DNA of 64,000 bases, taken from positions 1 through 64,000 of the forward strand of contig NZ_VXCP01000039.1 in assembly GCF_011355085.1 (NCBI RefSeq), given 5' to 3'. The stretch is from Pseudomonas akapageensis (GTDB taxonomy: Bacteria > Pseudomonadota > Gammaproteobacteria > Pseudomonadales > Pseudomonadaceae). The notes beneath the pieces were generated by a model. That model made no database searches, was not told the DNA's origin, and saw only the letters and a list, made by a program, of their open reading frames with translations. Position numbers and translations under genes: made by a program. Of the stretch, positions 7,033 to 16,468 are shown piece after piece; position 1 is the first letter of the stretch, and the number at the start of each line of letters is the position of its first letter.

Positions 7033-8217
7033 ATGAGCAACAACGAAATTTTTGTAGTCAGCGCCGCCCGTTCGGCAATCGGCAGCTTCGGTGGTTCGCT
7101 CAAGGATGTGCCGCTGTCGCAACTGGCCTCCGACATCACTCGCGCCGCCCTGGAGCGCTCCACCCTGGCGCCTGAGCAGATCGGCCATGTGGTCATGGGC
7201 ACCGTCATCCCTACCGAGCCTCGCGATGCCTACCTGGCCCGCGTCGCCGCCATGAATGCCGGCATTCCCAAGGAAACGCCGGCCTTCAACGTCAACCGCC
7301 TGTGCGGCTCGGGCCTGCAAGCCATCGTTTCGGCCGCGCAAAGTCTGATGCTCGGCGATGCCGGCGCGGTCATTGCCGCCGGTGCCGAGTCCATGAGCCG
7401 CGGCCCTTACCTGCTGCCCGCAGCGCGTTGGGGTGCCCGCATGGGTGACATGCAGGCGATCGACCTGATGCTCGGCGTTCTGCACGACCCCTTTGCCGGT
7501 ATGCACATGGGCATCACCGCCGAAAACGTCGCGGCAAAATTCGGCATTACCCGCCAGATGCAGGATGACCTGGCCCTGGCCAGCCAGCAGCGCGCTGCCC
7601 GCGCCATCGCCGAAGGTCGTTTCGTCGACCAGATCGCGCCGATTGAAGTGGCCAGCCGCAAAGGCAAGACACTGTTCGCCATCGACGAGCACGTGCGTGG
7701 CGATGTCACCGCCGAGCAACTGGCCGCCATGCGTACCGCCTTCAAGAAAGACGGCACAGTGACCGCCGGCAACGCCTCGGGCCTCAATGACGGCGCGGGT
7801 GCCATGGTGCTGGCAACCGGCGACACCGTGCGTCAGCAAGGCCTGCGCCCGATCGCCCGCCTGGTCGCCTACGCCCACGCCGGCGTCGAACCCGAGCTGA
7901 TGGGCCTGGGCCCGATCCCGGCCACTCGCCTGGTCCTGCAGAAGGCCGGCCTGACTGTCGCTGACCTGGATGTGATCGAGTCCAACGAAGCCTTCGCTGC
8001 CCAGGCCTGCGCCGTAGCGCAAGAACTGGACTTCGACCCGGCCAAGGTCAACCCGAACGGTTCGGGCATTTCCCTGGGTCACCCGGTCGGTGCAACCGGC
8101 CTGATCATCGCCACCAAAGCCATCTACGAGCTGCAGCGCGTCCAGGGTCGCTATGCCCTGGCGACCATGTGCATCGGCGGCGGCCAGGGTATTGCCCTGC
8201 TGTTCGAACGCGCTTGA
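7033..8217 (+). CDS. acetyl-CoA C-acyltransferase (thiolase)
   Basis: A 394-residue thiolase. The catalytic residues are visible: C91 (NRLCGSG), H350 (GISLGHPVGATG) and C380 (MCIGGGQG). Length and motifs fit the degradative/biosynthetic acetoacetyl-CoA thiolase group (AtoB/PhaA/BktB-like). The ATG at 7033 is preceded by GGAG; 15 more codons are open upstream. It is followed after 18 bp by a 3-hydroxybutyryl-CoA dehydrogenase, so the pair interconverts acetyl-CoA, acetoacetyl-CoA and 3-hydroxybutyryl-CoA, or the last steps of short-chain acyl degradation. Direction of flux is not shown by sequence. Confidence 0.93.
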   Translation: MSNNEIFVVSAARSAIGSFGGSLKDVPLSQLASDITRAALERSTLAPEQIGHVVMGTVIPTEPRDAYLARVAAMNAGIPKETPAFNVNRLCGSGLQAIVSAAQSLMLGDAGAVIAAGAESMSRGPYLLPAARWGARMGDMQAIDLMLGVLHDPFAGMHMGITAENVAAKFGITRQMQDDLALASQQRAARAIAEGRFVDQIAPIEVASRKGKTLFAIDEHVRGDVTAEQLAAMRTAFKKDGTVTAGNASGLNDGAGAMVLATGDTVRQQGLRPIARLVAYAHAGVEPELMGLGPIPATRLVLQKAGLTVADLDVIESNEAFAAQACAVAQELDFDPAKVNPNGSGISLGHPVGATGLIIATKAIYELQRVQGRYALATMCIGGGQGIALLFERA

Positions 8218-8235
8218 TCATTGCGGAGTAATGAA

Positions 8236-9084
8236 ATGAATCTGCAAAACATTGGCGTCATCGGCGCCGGCACCATGGGCAATGGCATTGCCCAGATCTG
8301 TGCCGTCGCCGGTTTCTCGGTGACCCTGATCGACGTGTCCGATGCTGCGCTTGAGCGTGGCATGGGCACGGTGCGCAAGAATCTCGAGCGCCAGGTCAGC
8401 AAGGAAGTCCTGACGTCGGCGCAGGCCAATCGCGCGATCGAGCTGATTCAAACCAGCACCGACTATGCAAGCCTGCAGAACGTCGACCTGGTGATCGAGG
8501 CTGCCACCGAAAACCTCGAACTCAAGCTGCGTATCCTGCAGCAGGTCAGCGCCCAGGTAAAAGCCGACTGCGTGATCGCCACCAACACTTCGTCGCTGTC
8601 GGTCACCCAGCTGGCGGCCAGCGTCAGCCAGCCGGACCGCTTCATCGGCCTGCACTTCTTCAACCCCGTGCCGGTGATGACCCTGATCGAAGTGATTCGA
8701 GGCCTGCAGACCAGCGATGCGACCCATGCCCTGGCCCTGGCCCTGGCCGAGCGGGTCGGCAAGACCGCCATTACCGCGGGCAACCGCCCGGGCTTCGTGG
8801 TCAACCGCATCCTGGTGCCGATGATCAACGAAGCGATCATGGTGTTTCAGGAAGGCCTGGCCAGTGCCGAAGACATCGACACCGGCATGCGCCTGGGCTG
8901 CAACCAGCCGATCGGCCCGCTGGCGTTGGCCGACCTGATCGGTCTGGACACCTTGCTGGCCATCCTCGAAGCCTTCCATGACGGCTTCAACGACAGCAAA
9001 TACCGCCCTGCTCCACTGCTCAAGGAGATGGTTGCGGCCGGCTACCTGGGCCGCAAGAGCGGTCGCGGTTTCTACAGCTACTGA
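8236..9084 (+). CDS. 3-hydroxybutyryl-CoA dehydrogenase
   Basis: A 282-residue short 3-hydroxyacyl-CoA dehydrogenase. The NAD-binding GAGTMG is at residues 10-15. The 3HCDH signature includes catalytic H140 (GLHFFNPVP) and E152 (LIEVIRG), with NRPGFVVNRI at the domain junction. The length matches single-domain Hbd/PaaH enzymes. The ATG at 8236 is chosen over an upstream TTG because GGAG precedes it at 8 bp. It is the second gene of the thiolase operon and is followed by a TetR gene 15 bp on. Confidence 0.93.
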   Translation: MNLQNIGVIGAGTMGNGIAQICAVAGFSVTLIDVSDAALERGMGTVRKNLERQVSKEVLTSAQANRAIELIQTSTDYASLQNVDLVIEAATENLELKLRILQQVSAQVKADCVIATNTSSLSVTQLAASVSQPDRFIGLHFFNPVPVMTLIEVIRGLQTSDATHALALALAERVGKTAITAGNRPGFVVNRILVPMINEAIMVFQEGLASAEDIDTGMRLGCNQPIGPLALADLIGLDTLLAILEAFHDGFNDSKYRPAPLLKEMVAAGYLGRKSGRGFYSY

Positions 9085-9099
9085 AACAGGACCGTCACG

Positions 9100-9696
9100 A
9101 TGACTATTCAATGCTCGCGTTATGAAGAAAGTCGTGACAAGGCGCTGGAGCTCTTCGCCTTGAAGGGCTTCGGCCAGGTCAGCATGCGCGAGCTGGCCGC
9201 CCACCTGGGGCTTGCGGCCGGCTCGATCTACCATCACTTTCCCAGCAAGCAGCACCTGCTGTTCGATCTGATCGAAGAGCTCCACGAGGAGCTGCTGGCA
9301 ACCCTGACCCTGCCCTCGAAACGGGCACGCAGCAGCGAAAATCCATTGTGTGCGTTGATTCGAGCCCATTGGAACCTGCACCGGGAGCGTCCCTTGCAGT
9401 TCCGCCTGGCCGAACGCGACCTGTGCTGCCTGAGCGACACCCAGCAACAACAGATCCTCAACCTGCGCCAGCAGTACGAACGTCAGCTGTTGAAACTGAT
9501 TGCCCCGCATACCGCCCTGGTCGGCACCGAACTCGAAGCTGCCGGACATGCCATCGCCAACCTGATCAATAACCTGCCGGGCTGGCTTGAAGACTGCCAG
9601 CTACCTGACTCCCAGCGCTTGGCGCTGATGGAGAACCTGATCATCGGCGCCGTCGAGCGGACCTTGCTGACCTTTGGCATCAGCTCCGCCGCCTGA
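9100..9696 (+). CDS. TetR/AcrR family transcriptional regulator
   Basis: A 198-residue TetR protein with HTH at about 10-55 (ALELFALKGFGQVSMRELAAHLGLAAGSIYHHF in the family pattern) and a KstR2-like C-terminal all-helical domain. Such proteins often bind acyl-CoA ligands. It is the last gene of the thiolase-dehydrogenase operon, with AGGA before the ATG, and presumably gives feedback on acyl-CoA metabolism. The ligand is inferred from context. Confidence 0.88.
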   Translation: MTIQCSRYEESRDKALELFALKGFGQVSMRELAAHLGLAAGSIYHHFPSKQHLLFDLIEELHEELLATLTLPSKRARSSENPLCALIRAHWNLHRERPLQFRLAERDLCCLSDTQQQQILNLRQQYERQLLKLIAPHTALVGTELEAAGHAIANLINNLPGWLEDCQLPDSQRLALMENLIIGAVERTLLTFGISSAA

Positions 9697-9811
9697 CCGG
9701 GTGTCCATTACCTGAAACTTCCTGGCCCCTCGAAAGTCGGAAAAATAGACTGAGCCGCGCATTTCGGCTGCCTGAAACAGTCATTTCGATGATCAGCCAG
9801 GGACTTTGCGC

Positions 9812-10594
9812 ATGAACAGGCCGCAACCACAGCAGTTCAACGAGCAAGCGCCACAGGTACATTCGCTGCAGATACTGACGGTCAATACCCACAAGGGTTT
9901 CAGCCCGTTGAATCGGCGCTTCGTGCTGCCCGAACTGCGCGATGCAGTGCGCACCCTGTCCGCTGACCTGGTGTTTCTGCAGGAAGTGCTCGGCACGCAC
10001 CGACGCCACGGCCAGCGTTACGACAACTGGTCCGACATCCCCCAATACGAGTTTCTCGCCGACAGCATGTGGCCGGTGTTCGCCTACGGTCGCAACGCGG
10101 TCTACCCCGAAGGCGAGCATGGCAACGCGTTGCTGTCGAAATTCCCCATCGTGCGCCATGCCAATCTGGACGTCAGTATCACAGGTACTGAAGAGCGCGG
10201 CTTGCTGCACTCGGTACTGGCGCTGCCGGGACAGCCGGAAGTCCATACCCTCTGTGTCCATCTGGGCCTTGTCGAGCGCCAACGCCAGCAACAATTAACG
10301 CTGCTGTGCCAGCTGCTCGACAGCTTGCCGGCCGATGCGCCGGTGATCCTGGCCGGCGATTTCAATGACTGGCGCAAGCGCGCCGATGCGCAACTGGCCG
10401 AGTGCGCCATGCAGGAAGTCTTCACCCAGGCCTTCGGTGCTCCGGCCAGAAGTTTTCCGGCGCGCTTGCCCTTGCTGTGCCTGGACCGCATTTACCTGCG
10501 CAACGCCACGGCCCATCAGCCGCAAGTGTTGTCGCGCAAACCCTGGTCGCACCTTTCCGACCATGTGCCGCTGGCGGTGGAGGTGCGGCTATGA
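9812..10594 (+). CDS. ybhP: endonuclease/exonuclease/phosphatase family protein (YbhP-like)
   Basis: A 260-residue EEP-fold metal hydrolase: TVNTHKG (first strand with N and H), E of FLQEVLG, GNALLSKFPI, HLGLVERQRQQQL, GDFNDW and the terminal SDHVPLAVEV (catalytic H). Gene order with cardiolipin synthase and a YbhN-like protein is that of E. coli ybhP-clsB(ybhO)-ybhN, so it is likely a lipid- or phosphodiester-cleaving partner. The stop codon overlaps the next start (ATGA), implying translational coupling. The substrate is unknown. Confidence 0.88.
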   Translation: MNRPQPQQFNEQAPQVHSLQILTVNTHKGFSPLNRRFVLPELRDAVRTLSADLVFLQEVLGTHRRHGQRYDNWSDIPQYEFLADSMWPVFAYGRNAVYPEGEHGNALLSKFPIVRHANLDVSITGTEERGLLHSVLALPGQPEVHTLCVHLGLVERQRQQQLTLLCQLLDSLPADAPVILAGDFNDWRKRADAQLAECAMQEVFTQAFGAPARSFPARLPLLCLDRIYLRNATAHQPQVLSRKPWSHLSDHVPLAVEVRL

Positions 10595-11823
10595 ACGAGT
10601 CATGGCGCGAAGGCAATCAGGTACAGCTGCTGATCAATGGTGAAGACTACTTCCCGAGTGTCTTTCAGGCCATCAACGAGGCTCGGGAAGAAGTGCTGCT
10701 CGAAACCTTCATCATTTTCGAAGACAAGGTTGGCCACCAGCTGCAGCAAACCCTGATCGACGCCGCCCGGCGCGGGGTTCGTGTCGAGGTGCTGGTCGAT
10801 GGCTACGGCACCGCCGACTTGAGCTCCGACTTCCTGCTGGCAATGATCGAGGCGGGTGTGCGCCTGCAGGCGTTCGACCCCAGTCCCAAGCTGCTGGGCA
10901 TGCGCACCAATCTGTTTCGACGCATGCACCGCAAGATTGTGGTGATCGACGGCGAGACGGCCTTCGTCGGTGGCATCAACTATTCGGCCGATCACCTGGC
11001 CGATTTCGGCCCCATGGCCAAACAGGATTATGCCGTGCGCGTATGCGGGCCGATCGTGGCCGACCTGCACAAGGCCAGCCTGAAGTTGCTCGATGAAACC
11101 AGCCGCGTGCGGCGCCGTGCCACGGCCTGGCAGAGTCGCTCGGCGCCTGTCGAGGCCGACAGCGCCCAGGCGAGCATGTTGCTGAGCACCCGGGACAATC
11201 ACGACCACCGGCGCGACATCGAACAGCAATACCGGCGCGCCATCCGCACCGCCAGGGAGCGGCTGGTGATTGCCAACGCCTATTTCTTTCCCGGCTATCG
11301 CCTGCTGCGCGAAATTCGCAATGCCGCCCGCCGCGGCGTCAAGGTGACCCTGATCCTGCAGGGCGTGCCCGACTTGCCTCTGGTGCGCTTGTGCTCGCGC
11401 CTGCTCTACAACTACTTGCTCAGTGACGGCGTGGTCATCCGTGAGTATTGCGAGCGGCCGCTGCATGGCAAGGTGGCGCTGGTCGATGACCAATGGTCGA
11501 CCGTTGGCTCGAGCAATCTCGACCCGCTGAGCCTGGCGTTGAACCTGGAGGCCAACCTGATCATCCGCGACCGTCGCCTCAATCAGCGCCTGCACGACCA
11601 TCTGCTCGATCTGGCCCAGGCCCATTGCAAGCCCGTCACCCTGAAGCGGGTATTGCGGGGTTACTGGTGGCGAGCGCCGCTCATCTTTCTTACCTTCCAT
11701 TTCATCCGGCGTTTTCCCGCCATCGTCGGCTGGTTGCCTGCCCACGCTCCGAAACTGATTCCCTTGGGGCCGGCGCCCGAAACCGTGCAAGCGTCAGACC
11801 TCGATCAGGTCAAACACCCATGA
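10591..11823 (+). CDS. clsB: cardiolipin synthase B (phospholipase D family)
   Basis: A 410-residue PLD-superfamily enzyme with two HKD motifs: HRKIVVIDGETAFVGGIN (H113) and HGKVALVDDQWSTVGSSNLD in the C-terminal half. It lacks N-terminal membrane helices, as E. coli ClsB (413 residues) does. It should make cardiolipin at the inner membrane from phosphatidylglycerol and related lipids. The open frame begins earlier at 10402, but ATG at 10591 overlapping the ybhP stop is the coupled start. The stop in turn overlaps the next ATG. Confidence 0.93.
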   Translation: MNESWREGNQVQLLINGEDYFPSVFQAINEAREEVLLETFIIFEDKVGHQLQQTLIDAARRGVRVEVLVDGYGTADLSSDFLLAMIEAGVRLQAFDPSPKLLGMRTNLFRRMHRKIVVIDGETAFVGGINYSADHLADFGPMAKQDYAVRVCGPIVADLHKASLKLLDETSRVRRRATAWQSRSAPVEADSAQASMLLSTRDNHDHRRDIEQQYRRAIRTARERLVIANAYFFPGYRLLREIRNAARRGVKVTLILQGVPDLPLVRLCSRLLYNYLLSDGVVIREYCERPLHGKVALVDDQWSTVGSSNLDPLSLALNLEANLIIRDRRLNQRLHDHLLDLAQAHCKPVTLKRVLRGYWWRAPLIFLTFHFIRRFPAIVGWLPAHAPKLIPLGPAPETVQASDLDQVKHP

Positions 11824-12800
11824 AGCACGATACAGATGAACGGCATGCCGGCAGATGGGTCTGGGCCAAGCGCGGTCTGACCCTGGCCTTTTTCATCCTG
11901 GTACCAGTGATGTTGTACATGCTGGTGCGCAACCTGGAATGGCAGGAACTCAAGCAGGCCTTGCAGTCCTACCGCCTGAGCACGCTTGCGCTGGGGTTCG
12001 CGATCACGCTGTGCAGCTATACCCTGTTCAGCAGTTACGACCTGCTGGGGCGTCATTACACCGGGCACACGCTGCCCGCGCGCCAGGTCCTGTCCCTGGC
12101 GTTCGTCTGTTATGCCTTCAATCTCAACCTGGGTTCATGGGTCGGCGGCGTGGCGCTGCGTTACCGCTTGTATTCGAAAATGGGCCTGGATGTACCGACC
12201 ATCACCCGGGTGCTCAGCCTGAGCCTGGTCACCAACTGGCTCGGTCACCTGCTGATTGCCGGGAGTGTGTTCATCATGGGCCTGCCGCCGTTGCCGAAGG
12301 GGTTCGCGATAGGTGCCATGGGGCTGCTGGCGACTGGTGCAGTGCTTTTGCTGGTTGCGGGCGGTTATCTGCTGGCCTGTCGCTTCAGCAAACGTCGCAC
12401 CTGGACCCTTCGCGGCCACGAAGTCACCCTGCCTTCTTTGCGCCTGGCGGCAGCCCAGGCACTGATGGGCGCCTGCAACTGGATGTCGATGGCGCTACTG
12501 ATCTATGTGCTGTTGCCCGCCAAAATCGACTACCCCACCATTCTCTCGATTCTGGTGATCAGCAGCGTCGCCGGTGTGATCACCCATATCCCGGCCGGTC
12601 TCGGGGTGCTCGAAGCGGTGTTCATCACCCTGCTCTACCCTGCGTATTCCAAGGGCACGATACTGGCAGCGCTGATCGGTTATCGAGCGCTGTATTACCT
12701 GCTGCCACTGGCCGTTGCCTGCGTGGTTTTCCTGGTCCTGGAGCACCACGCCGGCAAGGATCCGACGCCGGAGCAAAACACCGAACGCGAGACCGTCTAG
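11820..12800 (+). CDS. ybhN: YbhN-like integral membrane protein (UPF0104 / LPG synthase TM region)
   Basis: A 326-residue polytopic membrane protein with about eight hydrophobic segments, the first at residues 20-38. It has the family signature NLNLGSWVGGVALRYRLYSKMG and the later AGVITHIPAGLGVLEAVF. The family is the transmembrane flippase-like part of lysyl-phosphatidylglycerol synthases, without the synthase domain. It is the third gene of the ybhP-clsB-ybhN operon, coupled to clsB by an ATGA overlap. A role in lipid handling in the inner membrane is inferred. Confidence 0.9.
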   Translation: MKHDTDERHAGRWVWAKRGLTLAFFILVPVMLYMLVRNLEWQELKQALQSYRLSTLALGFAITLCSYTLFSSYDLLGRHYTGHTLPARQVLSLAFVCYAFNLNLGSWVGGVALRYRLYSKMGLDVPTITRVLSLSLVTNWLGHLLIAGSVFIMGLPPLPKGFAIGAMGLLATGAVLLLVAGGYLLACRFSKRRTWTLRGHEVTLPSLRLAAAQALMGACNWMSMALLIYVLLPAKIDYPTILSILVISSVAGVITHIPAGLGVLEAVFITLLYPAYSKGTILAALIGYRALYYLLPLAVACVVFLVLEHHAGKDPTPEQNTERETV

Positions 12801-12817
12801 TTGAAACGCAAGCCCCC

Positions 12818-14815
12818 CTAGTTGAGCATGGCACGCACGCAGCGGGTCAATTCCTCCAGCGAGAACGGCTTGGTCAGAACCTGCATCCCCGGCTCCAGGC
12901 CCTTGCGATCGGTCACCGACTGCTCGGCAAATCCGGTGATGAACAACACCTTGAGGCCCGGCCGCAAGGCGCGGGCGGCGTCGGCCACTTGCCGGCCATT
13001 GAGGCCACCCGGCAGGCCGATATCGGTAATCAGCAGGTCCACCGGTGCATCGGACTGCAACACGGCGAGACCGGCATGTCCATCCGGTACCTCCATGACC
13101 TGAAAGCCCTGCTCGCTCAACATCTCCTTGAACAGCATCCGCAGGGTCGACTCATCATCGATCAGCAAAATCCCATCGCCCGCGCCGACCAGCGATTCGA
13201 CCGTGTCAGGCGGCTCGTCGGCCACCGCCGGCTGTGCAACCTGGTGACGGGGCAAGTACAACTGCACCGAAGTCCCATGTCCAACCGTGGACTCGATATG
13301 AACACGGCCACCGGACTGCCGGGCGAAGCCGTACACCATCGACAGGCCAAGCCCGGTGCCCTGTCCGAGAGGCTTGGTGGTGAAAAAGGGCTCGAAGGCG
13401 CGCTCGACCACATCTGCCGGCATGCCGCAGCCGGTATCCGTGATCTTCAGCGACAGGTACTTGCCCGGGTGCAGTTCTTCTTCATGGAAGGATTGCCGGA
13501 CATGGTTGTAATTGCGTGCGCACACGCTCACTTGCCCCCCCTCGGGCATAGCATCGCGGGCATTGATACACAGGTTGAGCAACGTGCTTTCCAGCTGGTT
13601 GGCATCGATCAGGGCGGTCCACAGCCCGGGCTCCACGTCGATGGCCAGGGTGATATGCGGACCCAAGGTCTGGCGTATCAGGCTTTCCATGCCATGGATC
13701 AACTGATCGACATCGGTTGTGCTGGGGTCAAGTGTTTGCTTGCGGGAAAATGCCAACAACCGGTGGGTCAGGTTTGAAGCACGGCTCGCAGCACTTTGAG
13801 CGGCGTCGATATAGCGCGAGAGCTCGCCGATCCGGCCTTGCTCCAGCCGATGACGGAGCATATCGAGGCTACCGACGATGCCGCCCAACAAATTGTTGAA
13901 ATCGTGGGCCAGGCCCCCGGTCAGTTGCCCCACTGCGTCCATCTTCTGGCTATGACGCAATAAGTCTTCGGCCTGACGCAAGGCCAGGGCACGTTCCCGA
14001 TCCAGGGTGACATCGCGACCCACCGCGAAGTAGGAGGCTTCATCCGGCACCGCCGACCAACTGATCCAGTGATAGTCGCCGTTTTTATCAGCCAGGCGCG
14101 AATCGATATTATTGGCGCGTTCGCCTCGCTCCATGGCTTCGATGGCCTCCCCCACCCCGGCATGATCGTCGGGATGAATGAAGTCGAGAATTTGTGCGCC
14201 AACCATTTTCTCAATCTCCCAGCCCAGCACTTGCGTCCAGGCGGGGTTGGCGGCGGTCACCACCAGGTCCTTGCGCGTCACCAGCATGATGTCCGACGAT
14301 AACTGCCAGAACCGGTTGCGGTCGGTGGTGCGTTCGACTACCAGCCTTTCGAAATTCGCCGCCTGCTCGCGCAGTTCCTGCTGGGCTATGATCGTATCGG
14401 TGGTTTCCACCACTGTGACCAGAAAGCCCGCCACGGCGCCGCTTTCGTTGCGCACAGGGCTGTAGCAGAACGTGAAGTAGGCTTGCTCCAACTCCCCATA
14501 GCGATTGACCTGCAGCGGGAAATTTTCGATGAAGGTCGCCTGACCGCTGTAGGCGCGAAAGACAAAGGCGCCAATGTCTTCCCAGACTTCACTCCAGATA
14601 ACATCGAGCCGCTTTCCCAGCGGTTCCGGTTTGGCGCCCAGCAGCGGTTCGTAACCGTCGTTGTAGATGAATGTGAGATCCGGCCCCCAGACCAGGGCAG
14701 CTGGAAACTTGGATGCCAGCAGCGTATCCACCGGTATGCGCAACGACGTCGGCCAACCCTGCAAGGGGCCTAATGGCGTTTTGCTCCAGTCGAAGTTCCT
14801 GACGTTTTCGCTCAT
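12818..14815 (-). CDS. hybrid PAS sensor histidine kinase with C-terminal receiver
   Basis: A 665-residue soluble hybrid kinase. An N-terminal PAS-like domain (FDWSKTPLGPLQGWP start typical of bacteriophytochrome-like/LOV-type kinases) is followed by a second PAS (about 165-280; FIHPDD), HisKA with H304 (GGLAHDFNNLL), HATPase (NLCINARDAMP; GCGMP; GTGLGLSMVYG) and a receiver with D598 (LLITDIGLPGG) and K of LTKPFS. The start at 14815 gives the canonical N-terminus; longer starts exist. There is no adjacent response regulator, so output partners are unknown. Confidence 0.9.
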   Translation of the reverse strand: MSENVRNFDWSKTPLGPLQGWPTSLRIPVDTLLASKFPAALVWGPDLTFIYNDGYEPLLGAKPEPLGKRLDVIWSEVWEDIGAFVFRAYSGQATFIENFPLQVNRYGELEQAYFTFCYSPVRNESGAVAGFLVTVVETTDTIIAQQELREQAANFERLVVERTTDRNRFWQLSSDIMLVTRKDLVVTAANPAWTQVLGWEIEKMVGAQILDFIHPDDHAGVGEAIEAMERGERANNIDSRLADKNGDYHWISWSAVPDEASYFAVGRDVTLDRERALALRQAEDLLRHSQKMDAVGQLTGGLAHDFNNLLGGIVGSLDMLRHRLEQGRIGELSRYIDAAQSAASRASNLTHRLLAFSRKQTLDPSTTDVDQLIHGMESLIRQTLGPHITLAIDVEPGLWTALIDANQLESTLLNLCINARDAMPEGGQVSVCARNYNHVRQSFHEEELHPGKYLSLKITDTGCGMPADVVERAFEPFFTTKPLGQGTGLGLSMVYGFARQSGGRVHIESTVGHGTSVQLYLPRHQVAQPAVADEPPDTVESLVGAGDGILLIDDESTLRMLFKEMLSEQGFQVMEVPDGHAGLAVLQSDAPVDLLITDIGLPGGLNGRQVADAARALRPGLKVLFITGFAEQSVTDRKGLEPGMQVLTKPFSLEELTRCVRAMLN

Positions 14816-14898
14816 GCCGCCCTTTTGAAAGGGGAAGGCATCAATATGTTTTATAAACATGGGCGGACTTTCTGCTTCCAATGCAATTGAAGATCGGA

Positions 14899-15354
14899 CT
14901 ACTTGCCAATGTCCTCGTTCCACAAGGTGGGTTTGTCGGCGATGAATTTTTCCATCATGTCGATACACTCCCGATGTTGGAGAATTTCGAGCGCCACACC
15001 CCGATCGCGCAGCAATTGCTCATCCCCCAGGAACGTCGTGTTTTCCGCGATCACGACCTTGCGTATGCCATACAACAGGATGGCGCCAGAGCACATCGGG
15101 CAGGGAGAAAGCGTGGTGTACAAGGTAGCATCCCGATACACCGAGGCCGGCTGGCGACCGGCATTTTCCAATGCATCCATTTCGCCGTGCCGGATGACGC
15201 TGCCCTGCTGGACACGCCGATTGTGCCCACGGCCGATGATCCTGCCTTTGTGGACAATCACAGAGCCAATGGGAATGCCACCTTCTGCCAGGCCCAGGCG
15301 TGCCTCTTCGATGGCTGCCAGCATGAATTCATCGGGTTTGGAACTCGTGGTCAT
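14899..15354 (-). CDS. cytosine deaminase, yeast Fcy1-type
   Basis: A 151-residue zinc deaminase with H56-x-E58 (RHGEMDALEN) and C85-x2-C88 (SPCPMCSGAI). From memory it matches yeast cytosine deaminase along its length: EGGIPIG, GRGHN, LYTTLSPC, a YGI motif and the terminal WNEDIG. That differs from the unrelated E. coli CodA amidohydrolase. It should convert cytosine to uracil (and 5-methylcytosine or isoguanine-like analogues possibly) for pyrimidine salvage. It is 83 bp from the kinase gene start and faces the CSS-domain gene. Confidence 0.85.
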   Translation of the reverse strand: MTTSSKPDEFMLAAIEEARLGLAEGGIPIGSVIVHKGRIIGRGHNRRVQQGSVIRHGEMDALENAGRQPASVYRDATLYTTLSPCPMCSGAILLYGIRKVVIAENTTFLGDEQLLRDRGVALEILQHRECIDMMEKFIADKPTLWNEDIGK

Positions 15355-15595
15355 TTTGCCGCCATCCGCTCGGTATTTTTGCTGAACCTAACAGATTACC
15401 GATAGCCCGGCACCTCTGAATCGGTTTTTTTCCAATAAGTCGCAGCGAAGAGTCGTACAGCCACCGCTTCTATTCCTTACGCTCTCCCCCTAAACCTTAA
15501 AAGCCTGGCCCTTTATGCTCATTGCGACGCTGAGTGCTCCGGCGCCAACGGGGTCGCACATTGCATGGTTACTATCGCTATTGGAAAGGAATCCC

Positions 15596-16414
15596 ATGAG
15601 TTCAGGTGTAACGGACATACGCTCCCGCTATCGCGCCATCACGATTGCATTGCTGATTGGGCTCAGCCCCGTGGTCACAGGTATTGGGGTGATGAACTGG
15701 CAACTTGCCAAGCAATTGGACAACGACGCCATGAACGCGACCAAACACGCGCTGGGAGCAATCGAGGAATTGATACGCCCTATAGCCGATGCCAATCAGG
15801 CATTGATGTCAGTGGCGGGACAGGCGTGCATAAACGTTGTAGCCAGACTGCGTGAGCATGCCATCAGTGAAAAAAACCTGCGTTCGGTACTGCTGATCAG
15901 TGACAACAATGTCTATTGCAGTTCCTTGTATGGCGAGATGAACGCACCGCTCAATCCCGGCGAGTTCCACAACCGGACATTTTGGCTACGCCCCGGCAAC
16001 GAGGCCACTCCCGACCGTGCCGTGCTGTACTACCGCACCTATGAGCACCCGTATGGCGTTGCCTCGCTCATCGATGGGAGCGTCCTGCGCAGCGAGTTGG
16101 CATTGCTCAAGACCGATGCGACCCTGACCCTGGAATTCGGATCTCGCTATCTGGATAGCGATGGCAGCGTGCATGGCAAACATTCCGAGGATCAAGGGGA
16201 GTTTTACCATCGCCTGGTTTCCACGGAATTCGGCTTTGCCGTCAATGGGGGCTATCCGGACGGCACCCGCTGGAAAGTATTCACGGCTCGCGCGGCGACA
16301 ACCACCGCCAGTCTGTTGCTGGTTGGCCTGGTGACGGGCATTGCCGTCTTCTGGTTGACGGGGAGATCGCAACTCAGGCGACGCGTCCCAATGGAAGAAA
16401 ACAGCGATACCTGA
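15596..16414 (+). CDS. stand-alone CSS-motif sensor protein without EAL domain
   Basis: A 272-residue membrane protein. TM1 (about 16-36) is followed by a periplasmic CSS domain with its conserved cysteines (AGQACINVV and NNVYCSSLYG) and TM2 (about 233-255), then a cytoplasmic tail of only some 16 residues. CSS domains normally gate a following EAL phosphodiesterase through periplasmic disulfide state, but none is encoded here; the ORF ends at a clean stop followed by a terminator. The ATG is set by GGAAAGGAATCCC. The paralogous CSS-EAL gene lies 1.5 kb away across hppD. It may be a truncated sensor or a modulator forming mixed dimers. Confidence 0.8.
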   Translation: MSSGVTDIRSRYRAITIALLIGLSPVVTGIGVMNWQLAKQLDNDAMNATKHALGAIEELIRPIADANQALMSVAGQACINVVARLREHAISEKNLRSVLLISDNNVYCSSLYGEMNAPLNPGEFHNRTFWLRPGNEATPDRAVLYYRTYEHPYGVASLIDGSVLRSELALLKTDATLTLEFGSRYLDSDGSVHGKHSEDQGEFYHRLVSTEFGFAVNGGYPDGTRWKVFTARAATTTASLLLVGLVTGIAVFWLTGRSQLRRRVPMEENSDT

Positions 16415-16459
16415 AAACAAAACGGCCATCCGGGATAGTCCCGGATGGCCGTTTTGTTT
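16414..16459. terminator. bidirectional intrinsic terminator
   Basis: A long perfect stem, CAAAACGGCCATCCGGGA paired with its complement around a TAG loop, is flanked by A-rich and T-rich runs. It serves both the CSS-domain gene (plus) and hppD (minus), which converge here. Confidence 0.85.
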
Positions 16460-16468
16460 CAGGTGTGC

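Noticed and set aside
8218..9549. 443-codon open frame antisense to hbd and tetR
   Set aside because: High-GC shadow frame; no recognisable domain, repeats of G/Q-rich residues typical of antisense reading, and the opposite strand encodes clear families.
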